This document shows positions 12,824 through 24,814 of a stretch of 64,000 bases of DNA, piece after piece. The position numbers and the translations under genes were made by a program. The stretch comes from Spinacia oleracea (lineage: Eukaryota > Streptophyta > Magnoliopsida > Caryophyllales > Amaranthaceae). The notes beneath the pieces were generated by a model. That model was not told where the DNA came from, did no database searches, and saw only the letters and a list, made by a program, of their open reading frames with translations. The first letter of the stretch is position 1. Every line of letters starts with the position of its first letter. The stretch covers positions 138,946,361 to 139,010,360 of the forward strand of contig NC_079492.1 in NCBI RefSeq assembly GCF_020520425.1, in the 5' to 3' direction.

Positions 12824-13355
12824 TCATCTTTGTCCTTTATCATGTAATCTCTTACGTATGTTGACGAGCGTGATGGATTTAGCATTGTTGTTGTTTCGTT
12901 CACGATTGGTCGAGGTTAATGTTCCGGTATTCGTTGGAGGTGGTTTAGGACAATCTTTAACGAAATAATCTTTTCCTCGACATAAATAACAAGTATTCGT
13001 TTTTCGCACGATATTCGCTTCCATTCGTTAGAGCATGTCGAAAGTTTCGAGTAGTTGATCCATATGATTGATCTAGTCTTTTAAATTCCATCGAATTGGC
13101 TTGCGATCATAGATTGGTGGATTCGAAGGTGAAAACTTCTTAAATAATGACGCTTTTCCGTTCGTATTAGTAACTTTCGTTTGCCGAGAATCTTTGACTA
13201 ATTCAGTTGACAACGTACGTGCAGTTCCTTAATCGTTCCATCATCTCCTTGGGGTCTTCTATAGGTTGGTCGTCATAGAAATCATCATAGGAAACATCAT
13301 TGTGGGAGACGTCATCGTGAATGTTGCGCTTTGATGTGAGCTTCGTTCGTGGCAT
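12824..13355 (-). pseudogene. Decayed gypsy gag with altered zinc knuckle
   Basis: Read on the minus strand, an ATG at 13355 starts an acidic segment (MPRTKLTSKRNIHDD) followed by stops and shifts. The last 66 codons (12824-13024) are open. They contain CYLCRGKDYFVKDC, which has the spacing of a retroviral CCHC zinc knuckle but with Tyr in place of His, and then a basic tail. Gag would package the element's RNA. The frame is broken, so the element presumably depended on gag and pol from a relative. The same relic is duplicated at 18186-18717. Confidence 0.6.
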
Positions 13356-13595
13356 CGTTGGTAAGTTCGATAATCGATATTTCGCATAACATATTCAATC
13401 AAGAAAACATCAATAACATAAGAAATGAATCCCTTTTATCCCGTGCGTTCCTACGCTCACACTCATTTCATTTTAACTTGACTTGATTTTAACATATTCT
13501 TTTTAACTTATTCCTTAAAACTCTTTGCTTAAAGCCTATTGAATTCTACTATGCGCAAAACCCGTAAGGTTTAGCACTTATGGTCCATAACCATT

Positions 13596-13607
13596 GCTCT
13601 GATACCA
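13596..13607 (-). other. Primer-binding site (initiator tRNA-Met type) of the gypsy element
   Basis: The minus strand reads TGGTATCAGAGC three bases after the LTR end, the usual plant retroelement primer site. It fixes the element's direction as minus. Confidence 0.85.
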
Positions 13608-13610
13608 AAC

Positions 13611-16466
13611 TGTAACGCCCCGACCTCTAATTCAATTATTAAAGCATAATTAGCAGCGGAATTAACCTAACTTGGTCGGGACATTACCTGCCGTAATCCC
13701 GTTTTGGAAATTACAAGGCAACATCATACATAAGCCATAAAAACCTCCAATTTACCTAAAATACAAGTTCATAACTTACTAAAAGTCTTTAATTAAACTA
13801 TAAAAGTATTAAGCATAAACTAGGTGAATATTAATAAAGTGAAATTCCTCGCCACTACTCGTGTCCATCGTTCCCCGCAGTACCTAAAACGGATAACAAA
13901 ACGGTGAGCCGAAGACTCAGTAACGACTACCCTAGCAACGTAAAATTCATTTCAACTCATTTTATTTAATAACACGGGGAGAACAGAATAAGTAAAACAT
14001 TTAATAAAACATCATATTAAATCCATTCATAAACTTTTAATAAAAAATGTCATTCATAAACTTTTAATTAACATGCTAGTTGTCGGCAAGTACAAACCGT
14101 GAAGGAATTCTCCACTGGGCCTGGGCCCATAAGAGCCTGGGCTCATCATCGTAACATGGGTCTGGGCTCATAAACCATGGGAGCCTGGGCTCGTAATCCA
14201 TGGGTGGACAGGTGTCCGTGGTGCATGCATGACCGATAGATAGGAAGATGGTAGTTTATATACCGCCAGACAAACCAGGTCTTTCACTTTCATTTATCAT
14301 GTTGTATGTAATTTTACCAAGCCTTGGCTTGTATTTCAGTTGAAATAACATAACTTATTTTATGTCATAAATCATCATTTTGATCCTGGGATCAATAAAA
14401 AATATCATTTCTTTCATAGCATTGCATAAACATCATTTTATGAGAAAACTCAATCAAATCATATTATAGGAAACAATTCAATCAAATCATATTTCATCCC
14501 ACAATCCATAAAACACATCAAAACATTTAATTCATAAATTCAATCATAACGTCATAATTTCATAAATCATATTTATAAGGGGATTGCGGGTACTAGCAAT
14601 AGTCGTTACCTCAACTGTAGTTTTATACTTTCCTTTTGATGGATCGTTCTTCCTGAGCTCCAAGTCCGATTTCTTTCAGAATATTAAATTTATTGAATTA
14701 GTATTAAACGATAAATAATCTAAAATTAATATTTTATAAATAATAAATTTATAAGTAAATGGTTTATAAATAAAGAATTTTTAATAATAATATAATTCCA
14801 TAATTTAACGAAAATATTAATAATCGAAATTTTAATCGAAATATATATATTTATATATTTCATAAATCGGTTTGCATGAAAACATTATATAAATTCGATT
14901 TTTGTTACATAAATCTATTAATTTATTTAATTTATTAAAATTGATAATTAGATATAATTTCCTTTTTGAAAATAACAAACAATTTCATTAAAAACTAACT
15001 AAATTATCAAATTTATTAAGACATGCAAATTCATAAAGAGAAAATCTGAAAATGCAATTCAGATCTTAACTTACCAAAGGCCCAACTCAATTGGCCCAAC
15101 CTTAATTTGGGTTTGAGGGGAAAATAGAAACCAAAGTTTAATATTCTGAATTTTGGGTTTTTGGTTTTCTGGAATTAGGGAGCACGAACAGGGAGGAGAG
15201 CAAGGCACGGGGGGAGCACGAAGGGAGGAGAGAGGGAGGAAGAGGGTGGCGGCTGGCTGGGAGGCTCAATGACGTGGTGATGGCCGGTGAAGGCGACGGT
15301 GGTGATAGGTGGTTGGTTTGCGGCGGCGGTACAGCGAGGGAGGGAGAAAGAGGTGCGAACAGGGGAGGTTCGAGTGTGTTTCTGGGCGGTTCTGGGCGGC
15401 GTCTCGCCGGAGATTGGGGACGGTATTTGGGTTTAGGAGGTGGTGAGGTGTTCGTGGGGTGGTGGCGTGGCGTCGGTGGCGCAGGAGAGGAAAAGAAAGA
15501 GAGGGATACAGGGGAGTGGCGAAGGAGGAGGGGAGCAGGGACGATGGGTGTGGCGGTGGTTCTGGGTGGACGTGGTTGCTGATGGTGATGGTGGTGTGGT
15601 GGTTGTGGCCCTGGTGGCTCGGCGAAGGAGAGAAGAGAGGAGTAGGGAGTTGCGTGGAATGAGAGGGCAGGGGAGTTTGGTGGGGTGTTGCGGTGGCCGA
15701 CGGAGGTTAGGGTGGTTTTAGGTGGTTGAGTATGGGTGGTTGGACGGAGGTGGCAGTGGTGGTGATCGGTGGTCACGGTGGTTGTAGTGGTGGTGTTTGT
15801 TGGTTCGAACAAAGGAGGCACAAGGGGGGAAGGATTCTCAGTTTAATTGATTTATTTTGGCTAGGAAACAAGATACAATTTGTGTCTGATTATAAAACTC
15901 AAAGGGAGTGAAGAAGAAGTTCATCCCTTGGGGATCAAGCAATGAACCAGGACTGATGTGAGGGAAGGGGAGGAAGTTTGACTTCCTGGTTTATACGTGG
16001 AGAGCAAGGGAAGAAAAGAAAAGAGAATTTTGGTTACTTGAGGGTATTTTCGTAATTTCACATGGTTGGACTAAAATTCAGAAATTTTGTTGCTATTTAA
16101 GGAAACTACTAAAAATAGAAATGTTTTGCTAAATTAATTCTCTATATATAAAAAAAATATCGTTAACGAAAAATAAATTTAGTTTCCGAATAAAAATAAG
16201 ATCGTTAAATAATTAATTTAGTTTCCGAATAAAATAAGTTTAGAAATCCGAAAATAATTAAAATTTAAAAAAAGGTCGTTAAGCTCGTAAATATGAAATT
16301 AAATTATAAACTGGAAAAAAAAAATCGTGTAGCAATATTAAAAATTCAAGCGAAATAAAACTTCGTTAATAAAAATAAAGTTCAAATTTAGGATTTAAAA
16401 CGATTTTAAGCTAAATAAAAATAATTAAGCATAATTAATTGAGTTTTAAAAATTCGGGGTATTACA
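13611..16466 (-). repeat. Gypsy LTR, 5' LTR in the element's own direction
   Basis: About 2856 bases, matching 7658-10502 almost throughout. It includes the GC-rich island, with a 227-codon minus-strand frame at 15138-15821. The right-hand target duplication GTCGT follows at 16467-16471. Confidence 0.9.
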
Positions 16467-16556
16467 GTCGTGAACCTGAGTGAAAATGGAGCTTTTTTCA
16501 TACTCCGACAACGGTTGCTCTAGTGTTGTTTGATAAATGAATCAAGGAGTGTATCG

Positions 16557-16826
16557 CACTACAAGAATTTGTATCTTTAACGACAACCTAATTACGACGG
16601 GTCAAAAATTCCGTCGCAAAAGCCCTTTTGCGACGGGCTAACAACCAAACAAAGACGGGAACAACCGTCGCAAATGTCTTTTACGACGGGTTAACGACGA
16701 GATTTTCCATTAACGACGACTTCTTTTTATGACGGGTTTGCCGCAGGAAATCCCGTCATTAATCAACGATTATTGGCCTTTAGCGACTGGATTTCCCGTC
16801 GTTAGTGGTACAATTTTTTTGTAGTG
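16557..16826. mobile_element. CACTA-type MITE with 3-bp target duplication
   Basis: It begins CACTACAAGAATTTG and ends TTTTTTTGTAGTG, with the 3-bp duplication TCG on both sides (16554-16556 and 16827-16829), as in CACTA (En/Spm) elements. The 270-base interior is filled with short repeats of ACGACGGG and its complement CCCGTCGT. No transposase. Confidence 0.85.
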
Positions 16827-16829
16827 TCG

Positions 16830-17522
16830 GCTATTTGTTTGGAAGAAAACAGGGATTTTGAAACTAGGCTAACTTCATTTTTTCATTTTTATTAAATAAA
16901 TTGTTTTAAATTTGATATTGTTTCATAGGATAAATTTGTATTAAATTGTTATTGAGGAGAAGAATTTAAATAGTATTCAAGTAATTTTTTTTAATGTAAA
17001 ACTAAATTAGTTACATAAAATAAAATTCATTACAAGAGTGAACCAAATACTAGAAATAGGATATAGGACCCATTTCAATGTTGAATCAAACAAATCCATA
17101 TTGACAAGGGGTTTTCAATTCATATATTTCAATCTATTCCATTTTGTTGAACCAAACGACCCCTTAAATATCTCTTGGATATAATCTAAGTACCTCATAA
17201 TATAATAATATTTTGTACTTCTCATTCCATTTTATACTAATAAAGTTAAATATTTTAGTGCAACAACTTAGGTTATCAGATTGAAAACTATATCGATAAT
17301 CTAAAATGCATTAATTACTTTCGTTCACACTAATACGATGTATGGATTATGATGTATCACTTTCGTATAAATATAAAGATAGACACTATAGGAAGTCAAT
17401 ATATTAAATGGATTCCAATTGTCAATATGTATGTTTTTTATTATATTTTTTTTAATTTTCTGGTAAATGAGAGGGACATATCCCCAAAGAAATAGTCAAT
17501 ATAAATGATAATTATCTACTAT
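16830..17522. other. AT-rich flank shared with 21895-22590
   Basis: No gene is seen. The last part (about 17320-17510) also has a third, more divergent copy at about 38325-38503 in the same direction, containing ACTATAGGAAGTCAATATAT. Confidence 0.6.
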
Positions 17523-17597
17523 CACTACAAGAAACTGTATCATTAACGACGGGAAATTTCGTCGCTAAAGGCCAATAATCGTTGATTAACGATGGAA
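17523..17597. mobile_element. Truncated CACTA-type MITE at duplication junction
   Basis: It starts CACTACAAGAAACTG like the complete copy at 22591 but is cut at 17597 by the duplication junction. Confidence 0.7.
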
Positions 17598-18185
17598 ATG
17601 CTTTTTGGTACTTATCATTCAACCTTATTGACAGACTAATTCTTGATAGCTTATTTTGGAAAAATCCTCAAGATCTTATCCATGTGTCAACTCTAATGGG
17701 TATGTTATCATAACTCATGTTGGGTTCATACTTTTCTGTATAACTTCTTAGCTTCCTTAATAGAGGCATATCAATCATTTTCTTGATAATAGACTTTAGT
17801 ACTTATAAACATCAAAATGTATTCGTCATGACTAACACGGGGAGGTAACCCTAGAATCAATATCATTCATAACTTGAACACTTTAAACCTAAAATAACCT
17901 CAACTTAATTAGTGATCCATCACTCATGAAATACATCCTTGGTCTCGTTTGGTACTATAATATTTATTCTATCCTTAAAGATTTCATAACCATAAAAATT
18001 CCTCAAAACAATTCATATCCACAAAATCTTTGAGTTTGCACCGTGCTTAACTTAAATTCTTCCAAGGAAATGCTTAAACTTTGCCTAGTCTATCTAGGGT
18101 AGAAAACTCATAACATGACATGAAATCAAGGGAAGTTCGACTCTAAAGCGAGAGAGAGAAAATCAGAATAATATCAGCGTTGGCG

Positions 18186-18717
18186 TCATCTTTGTCCTTT
18201 ATCATGTAATCTCTTCCGTATGTTGACGAGCGTGATGGATTTAGCATTGTTGTTGTTTCGTTCACGATTGGTCGAGGTTAATGTTCCGGTATTCGTTGGA
18301 GGTGGTTTAGGACAATCTTTAACGAAATAATATTTTCCTCGACATAAATAACAAGTATTCGTTTTTCGCACGATATTCGCTTCCATTCGTTAGAGCATGT
18401 CGAAAGTTTCGAGTAGTTGATAAATATGATTGATCTAGTCTTTTAAATTCCATCGAATTGGCTTGCGATCATAGATTGGTGGATTCGAAGGTGAAAACTT
18501 CTTAAATAATGACGCTTTTCCGTTCGTATTAGTAACTTTCATTTGCCGAGAATCTTTGACTAATTCAGTTGACAACGTACGTGCAGTTCCTTAATCGTTC
18601 CATCATCTCCTTGGGGTCTTCTATAGGTTGGTCGTCATAGAAATCATCATAGGAAACATCATTGTGGGAGACGTCATCGTGAATGTTGCGCTTTGATGTG
18701 AGCTTCGTTCGTGGCAT
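18186..18717 (-). pseudogene. Second copy of the decayed gypsy gag
   Basis: Duplicate of 12824-13355 in the tandem copy. It carries the same Tyr-substituted knuckle, CYLCRGKYYFVKDC, and one further substitution in it (Asp to Tyr). Confidence 0.6.
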
Positions 18718-18972
18718 CGTTGGTAAGTTCGATAATCGATATTTCGCATAACATATTCAATCAAGAAAACATCAATAATATAAGAAATGAATCCCTTTTA
18801 TCCCGTGCGTTCCTACGCTCACACTCATTTCATTTTAACTTGACTTGATTTTAACATATTCTTTTTAACTTATTCCTTAAAACTCTTTGCTTAAAGCCTA
18901 TTGAATTCTACTATGCGCAAAACCCGTAAGGTTTAGCACTTATGGTCCATAACCATTGCTCTGATACCAAAC

Positions 18973-21531
18973 TGTAACGCCCCGACCTCTAATTCAATTA
19001 TTAAAGCATAATTAGCAGCGGAATTAACCTAACTTGGTCGGGACATTACCTGCTGTAATCCCGTTTTGGAAATTACAAGGCAACATCATACATAAGCCAT
19101 AAAAACCTCCAATTTACCTAAAATACAAGTTCATAACTTACTAAAAGTCTTTAATTAAACTATAAAAGTATTAAGCATAAACTAGGTGAATATTAATAAA
19201 GTGAAATTCCTCGCCACTACTCGTGTCCATCGTTGCCAGCAGTACCTAAAACGGAAAACAAAACGGTGAGCCGAAGACTCAGTAACGACTACCCTAGCAA
19301 CGTAAAATTCATTTCAACTCATTTTATTTAATAACACAGGGAGAACAGAATAAGTAAAACATTTAATAAAACATCATATTAAATCCATTCATAAACTTTT
19401 AATAAAAAATGTCATTCATAAACTTTTAATTGACATGCTAGTTGTCGGCAAGTACGAACCGTGAAGGAATTCTCCACTGGGCCTGGGCCCATAAGAGCCT
19501 GGGCTCATCATCGTAACATGGGTCTGGGCTCATAAACCATGGGAGCCTGGGCTCGTAATCCATGGGTGGACAGGTGTCCGTGGTGCATGCATGACCGATA
19601 GATAGGAAGATGGTAGTTTATATACCGCCAGACAAACCAGGTCTTTCACTTTCATTTATCATGTTGTATGTAATTTTACTAAGCCTTGGCTTGTATTTCA
19701 GTTGAAATAACATAACTTATTTTATGTCATAAATCATCATTTTGATCCTGGGATCAATAAAAAATATCATTTCTTTCATAGCATTGCATAAACATCATTT
19801 TATGAGAAAACTCAATCAAATCATATTATAGGAAACAATTCAATCAAATCATATTTCATCCCACAATCCATAAAACACATCAAAACATTTAATTCATAAA
19901 TTCAATCATAACGTCATAATTTCATAAATCATATTTATAAGGGGATTGCGGGTACTAGCAATAGTCGTTACCTCAACTGTAGTTTTATACTTCCCGTTTG
20001 ATGGATCGTTCTTCCTGAGCTCCAAGTCCGATTTCTTTCAGAATATTAAATTTATTGAATTAGTATTAAACGATAAATAATCAAAAATTAATATTTTATA
20101 AATAATAAATTTATAAGTAAATGGTTTATAAATAAAGAATTTTTAATAATAATATAATTCCATAATTTAACGAAAATATTAATAATCGAAATTTTAATCG
20201 AAATATATATATTTATATATTTCATAAATCGGTTTGCATGAAAACATTATATAAATTCGATTTTTGTTACATAAATCTATTAATTTATTTAATTTATTAA
20301 AATTGATAATTAGATATAATTTCCTTTTTGAAAATAACAAACAATTTCATTAAAAACTAACTAAATTATCAAATTTATTAAGACATGCAAATTCATAAAG
20401 AAAAAATCTGAAAATGCAATTCAGATCTTAACTTACCAAAGGCCCAACTCAATTGGCCCAACCTTAATTTGGGTTTGAGGGGAAAATAGAAACCAAAGTT
20501 TAATATTCTGAATTTTGGGTTTTTGGTTTTCTGGAATTAGGGAGCACGAACAGGGAGGAGAGCAAGGCACGGGGGGAGCACGAAGGGAGGAGAGAGGGAG
20601 GAAGAGGGTGGCGGCTGGCTGGGAGGCTCAATGACGTGGTGATGGCCGGTGAAGGCGACGGTGGTGATAGGTGGTTGGTTTGCGGCGGCGGTACAGCGAG
20701 GGAGGGAGAAAGAGGTGCGAACAGGGGAGGTTCGAGTGTGTTTCTGGGCGGTTCTGGGCGGCGTCTCGCCGGAGATTGGGGACGGTATTTGGGTTTAGGA
20801 GGTGGTGAGGTGTTCGTGGGGTGGTGGCGTGGCGTCGGTGGCGCAGGAGAGGAAAAGAAAGAGAGGGATACAGGGGAGTGGCGAAGGAGGAGGGGAGCAG
20901 GGACGATGGGTGTGGCGGTGGTTCTGGGTGGACGTGGTTGCTGATGGTGATGGTGGTGTGGTGGTTGTGGCCCTGGTGGCTCGGCGAAGGAGAGAAGAGA
21001 GGAGTAGGGAGTTGCGTGGAATGAGAGGGCAGGGGAGTTTGGTGGGGTGTTGCGGTGGCCGACGGAGGTTAGGGTGGTTTTAGGTGGTTGAGTATGGGTG
21101 GTTGGACGGAGGTGGCAGTGGTGGTGATCGGTGGTCACGGTGGTTGTAGTGGTGGTGTTTGTTGGTTCGAACAAAGGAGGCACAAGGGGGGAAGGATTCT
21201 CAGTTTAATTGATTTATTTTGGCTAGGAAACAAGATACAATTTGTGTCTGATTATAAAACTCAAAAGGAGTGAAGAAGAAGTTCATCCCTTGGGGATCAA
21301 GCAATGAACCAGGACTGATTTGAGGGAAGGGGAGGAAGTTTGACTTCCTGGTTTATACGTGGAGAGCAAGGGAAGAAAAGAAAAAAAAATCGTGTAGCAA
21401 TATTAAAAATTCAAGCGAAATAAAACTTCGTTAATAAAAATAAAGTTCAAATTTAGGATTTAAAACGATTTTAAGCTAAATAAAAATAATTAAGCATAAT
21501 TAATTGAGTTTGAAAAATTCGGGGTATTACA
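18973..21531 (-). repeat. Third gypsy LTR, internally deleted
   Basis: Same LTR as 13611-16466 but about 296 bases shorter because of a deletion at about 21378-21388. It keeps the 227-codon minus-strand frame (20500-21183) and is followed by the copied target-site sequence GTCGT (21532-21536). It arose by segmental duplication, not by a separate insertion. Confidence 0.9.
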
Positions 21532-21621
21532 GTCGTGAACCTGAGTGAAAATGGAGCTTTTTTCATACTCCGACAACGGTTGCACTAGTGTTGTTTGATA
21601 AATGAATCAAGGAGTGTATCG

Positions 21622-21891
21622 CACTACAAGAATTTGTATCTTTAACGACAACCTAATTACGACGGGTCAAAAATTCCGTCGCAAAATCCATTTTGCGACG
21701 GGCTAACAACCAAACAAAGACGGGAACAACCGTCGCAAATGTCTTTTACGACGGGTTAACGACGAGATTTTCCATTAACGACGACCTCTTTTTATGACGG
21801 GTTTGCCGCAGGAAATCCCGTCATTAATCAACGATTATTGACCTTTAGCGACGGGATTTCCCGTCGTTAGTGGTACAATTTTTTTGTAGTG
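21622..21891. mobile_element. Copy of the CACTA-type MITE in the tandem duplicate
   Basis: Same termini and TCG target duplication as 16557-16826, carried along by the segmental duplication, with a few substitutions. Confidence 0.85.
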
Positions 21892-22590
21892 TCGGCTATT
21901 TGTTTGGAAGAAAACAGGGATTTTGTAAACTAGGCTAACTTCATTTTTTTCATTTTTATTAAATAAATTGTTTTAAATTTGATATTGTTTCATAGGATAA
22001 ATTTGTATTAAATTGTTATTGAGGAGAAGAATTTAAATAGTATTCAAGTAATTTTTTTTAATGTAAAACTAAATTAGTTACATAAAATAAAATTCATTAC
22101 AAGAGTGAACCAAATACTAGAAATAGGATATAGGACCCATTTCAATGTTGAATCAAACAAATCCATATTGACAAGGGGTTTTCAATTCATATATTTCAAT
22201 CTATTCCATTTTGTTGAACCAAACGACCCCTTAAATATCTCTTGGATATAATCTAAGTACCTCATAATATAATAATATTTTGTACTTCTCATTCCATTTT
22301 ATACTAATAAAGTTAAATATTTTAGTGCAACAACTTAGGTTATCAGATTGAAAACTATATCGATAATCTAAAATGCATTAATTACTTTCGTTCACACTAA
22401 TACGATGTATGGATTATGATGTATCACTTTCGTATAAATATAAAGAAAGACACTATAGGAAGTCAATATATTAAATGGATTCCAATTGTCAATATGTATG
22501 TTTTTTATTATATATTTTTTTAATTTTCTGGTAAATGAGAGGGACATAGCCCCAAAGAAATAGTCAATATAAATGATAATTATCTACTAT

Positions 22591-22857
22591 CACTACAAGA
22601 AACTGTATCATTAACGACGGGAAATTTCGTCGCTAAAGGCCAATAATCGTTGATTAATGACGGGATTTCCTGTCGCGAACCCGTCATAAAAGGGGGCCAT
22701 CATTAATGAAAAATCCCGTCGTTAACCCGTCGTAAAAGACATTTGCGAAGTTTTTTTCGTATTTGTTTGGTTGTTAGACCAATCACAAAAGGCTTTTAGG
22801 ACGGGGTTTTTGACCCGTCGTTATTAGGTTGTCATCAAAAATACAAATTCTTGTAGT
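22591..22857. mobile_element. Second CACTA-type MITE family member
   Basis: It begins CACTACAAGAAACTG and ends AATTCTTGTAGT. The interior has repeated CGACGGG and CCCGTCG motifs. The final base and the target duplication do not match exactly, so the right edge has probably mutated. Confidence 0.65.
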
Positions 22858-23039
22858 CTACTTTTGTTTTGAATGGAACTATGCCAGACGCGTTCCATTC
22901 AAAAAAAAAAAATACGTTAATTTAGACATATGGGCACGGCGAAGTTGAATAATTTGGTGTGAACGAATTAATTTTTATTAGACATGCATACATTTTTGTT
23001 GGAAATAAGACACAAGGGCAACAATAAATTACAAATGGG

Positions 23040-23110
23040 TAAGAGAATTCGAACTTGAGACCTATTTCATATAGACCGTTAGTATTAACCAATAGGCCAA
23101 GACATTAATA
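23040..23110 (-). repeat. tRNA-like (SINE-type) remnant
   Basis: The minus strand shows CCTATTGGTTAATACTAACGG followed by AAGTTCGAATTCTC, resembling the A and B boxes of a tRNA-derived SINE. It is degenerate and similar in kind to 7168-7255. Confidence 0.3.
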
Positions 23111-23135
23111 GATACGCCATACATGTTATTTATTA

Positions 23136-23463
23136 CTCCCTCCGTCCCGGAATACTTGACCTGTTTTCCTTATCGGGCCGTCCCTTAATACTTGACCTGT
23201 TTCTAAAAATGGAAATATTCTAACAATATTATATTATTTCTCACTCCACCTTTATTAACCCACCTACCCCCTACTCCATACAAAAAATAATTAAAAATTC
23301 AACCCGTACTCTCCCCCAACCCCACCTCTTAACCCACCTCCCACTAACTACATTAAAATAATACCCCACTATCAACTACTACCTATTAAATTAAATAAGT
23401 CAATCTAAGTCCCTTAAACTCTGTGCCGGTCAAACCGGGTCGAGTATTCCGGGACGGAGGGAG
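23136..23463. mobile_element. Stowaway-like MITE
   Basis: Near-perfect inverted termini CTCCCTCCGTCCCGGAATAC and GTATTCCGGGACGGAGGGAG, flanked by TA on both sides (23134-23135 and 23464-23465). 328 bases, no coding capacity. Confidence 0.9.
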
Positions 23464-24804
23464 TACTATCTTAAACCATGGACCCCTTTTTCCTAAAACC
23501 ACTACAAGTGGTTTACTCTTTTCCGTTCTTTTTATCAAAACTATTAAAGATCCGTTTTTTTTAAATTATATTGCCGAACTAATTTTTTTTTTTTTTTTTA
23601 ATAAAACAACCGAAACCGAGCAAACTTTAACGGTGCCGAACAACACCTTAGAAAAGAAATATGTTTAAGGGCGGTATACTATACCTACTTACCACGTTAT
23701 ATTCAACTTGATGATTACTTTAAACTTACCTCTTTAGTCTCATTCATAAGTGATCAGCTACTAGTTTGTGTTTTGCAAAATTTTATATGGTGGAACAAAT
23801 AGTTTAATTATCTAAAACGCTCTTTGTTCTTACATATTACCAAGTAAAATTGACATTATACTAACCATTTTCCATCTACTTTACCGTTAACATTTTAGAA
23901 AAAATGTTGGAAATTTGTAAAAGGTCTTTAGGAATTGAAGCTTGTGAGTTGTAGTTTGCAAAAGTCTATTAGAGTACAACCCTCTCGTGTTTGACCCATC
24001 AACCATTGAAATAGTTATGTCTAATCAAATACAAAATAATCATTTTATAGAGACAAGGAGGGATGAATGAGAGGCAATTGAGTTAATTAACGGCAAATTT
24101 TACTCTGTATAAGCAATAAGGATCACCTAATGCTTGAAAATGGTGACTTTTGTGTCTGTTACATATTATTGGGTCGATCACTTTAATGGTATATATGTGG
24201 GTGACTTTGTAATAAATTTTTTTTTGTGGCACGTGTGAACAAAGCGAGTATTTTTTAGGCTACCTTTGACACAAATGCATGCTAAAGTTGAATCATTCAT
24301 AGTGAATTTTTGTTAGTCACGTCATGTTCTTGTTAAATTGTTATGTTAAAACGCGTAAAATAAATTGGTTATAATAATGTATATTAACTAGCTTTTGATC
24401 CCGTTTAAAGAACGGATGATTGTATAGCGGTTATTTAGTTGTCTTTTTAAGTTATAATTTTATTGAGCCTGTGATGTTAGTGAGAACCTATGATTTAAAT
24501 AGAGTCGGAATTTAAAGGTTCAAAGAATACATGAATTAAACAATGAATTAATATCGAGGGTTAAAGGGGGAGACAGAGCGGAAGATGTTGAATGAATAGG
24601 TTGGTGAATTGATGTTGTATGAGGAAGATGAAGTAGAAGATGTGGTTGAATTTGTAATATATACCAAATTGATGCAGGGAAAAAATGGATGACATGTGTC
24701 ATATACTCATTTATTTGCATGTAATTTCATTTTTTAAAATAATAGGCACAGATGGTTAACAAATACTTGAATGAGAGAAGTCAATGAGCAATGTAATAAA
24801 TATA
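23464..24804. other. Upstream region with a possible promoter relic
   Basis: No gene is recognised. At about 23700-23750 the words CAACTTGATGATTAC and TTTAGTCTCATTCATAA occur in the order seen upstream of the minus-strand lipid-transfer gene (36750-36870, reversed), so a decayed promoter copy may lie here. Around 24280-24320, GCTAAAGTTGAATCATTCATAGTGAA resembles sequences at 22935 and 38950. Confidence 0.3.
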
Positions 24805-24814
24805 CTATATAAAC
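24805..24814 (+). promoter_or_regulatory. TATA box of the plus-strand lipid-transfer-like gene
   Basis: CTATATAAAC lies about 120 bases before the ATG. The same core CTATATAAACTC followed by TTTAATCTTT, CATAATCT and TCTTTACC is found upstream of the minus-strand gene, so the two loci share a promoter. Confidence 0.65.

Larger units (their letters stand above)
7658..16466 (-). mobile_element. Non-autonomous Ty3/gypsy element (Tekay-like ends), minus strand
   Basis: Two long direct repeats (7658-10502 and 13611-16466, each about 2.85 kb) bound a 3.1-kb interior. Both start TGTAACGCC and end GTATTACA on the plus strand. The whole is flanked by the 5-bp duplication GTCGT (7653-7657 and 16467-16471). 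Transcription should run on the minus strand: a primer-binding site for initiator tRNA-Met (TGGTATCAGAGC) lies next to the LTR at 13596-13607, and a purine-rich tract follows the ACGAAACTTTTTC motif at 10503-10540. Only a decayed gag with a zinc knuckle is left; no protease, integrase or reverse transcriptase is visible. TGTAATACCCCG ends and the ACGAAACTT motif before the LTR are common in Tekay-type chromoviruses, but lineage is inference. Confidence 0.85.
6522..17164. mobile_element. Possible interrupted PIF/Harbinger- or hAT-like element (outer shell of a nest)
   Basis: GGGGTGTTTGTTTGG near 6523 is roughly inverted at AACCAAACGACCCC near 17150-17163. Adjacent inward sequence is also related (GGAATGGGTTGGAATG against CAATCTATTCCATTTTG). 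TTA occurs outside both ends. If real, this is one short transposon later split by the hAT-like, gypsy and CACTA insertions listed separately. The terminal match is imperfect, so the call is tentative. Confidence 0.35.
12235..17597. repeat. Tandem segmental duplication, copy 1 (5.36 kb)
   Basis: From 12235 (ATGCTTTTTGG) the sequence runs through the gypsy interior, one LTR and about 1.1 kb of flank to 17597. There it is followed at once by ATGCTTTTTGG again. Copy 1 ends inside a CACTA-type MITE, of which only 17523-17597 remains. Confidence 0.9.
17598..22660. repeat. Tandem segmental duplication, copy 2
   Basis: It matches 12235-17597 base for base over long stretches, offset 5362-5363, with few substitutions. 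It contains part of the gypsy interior, the gag relic, one LTR and the same flank with its own CACTA MITE. It lacks about 296 bases of LTR sequence that copy 1 has (16016-16311), between A-rich stretches. Beyond about 22657 it continues into the full second CACTA MITE. Confidence 0.9.

Noticed and set aside
17598..21531. A second independent gypsy insertion
   Set aside because: Its flank is identical to that of the first element and it begins in mid-interior, so segmental duplication explains it.
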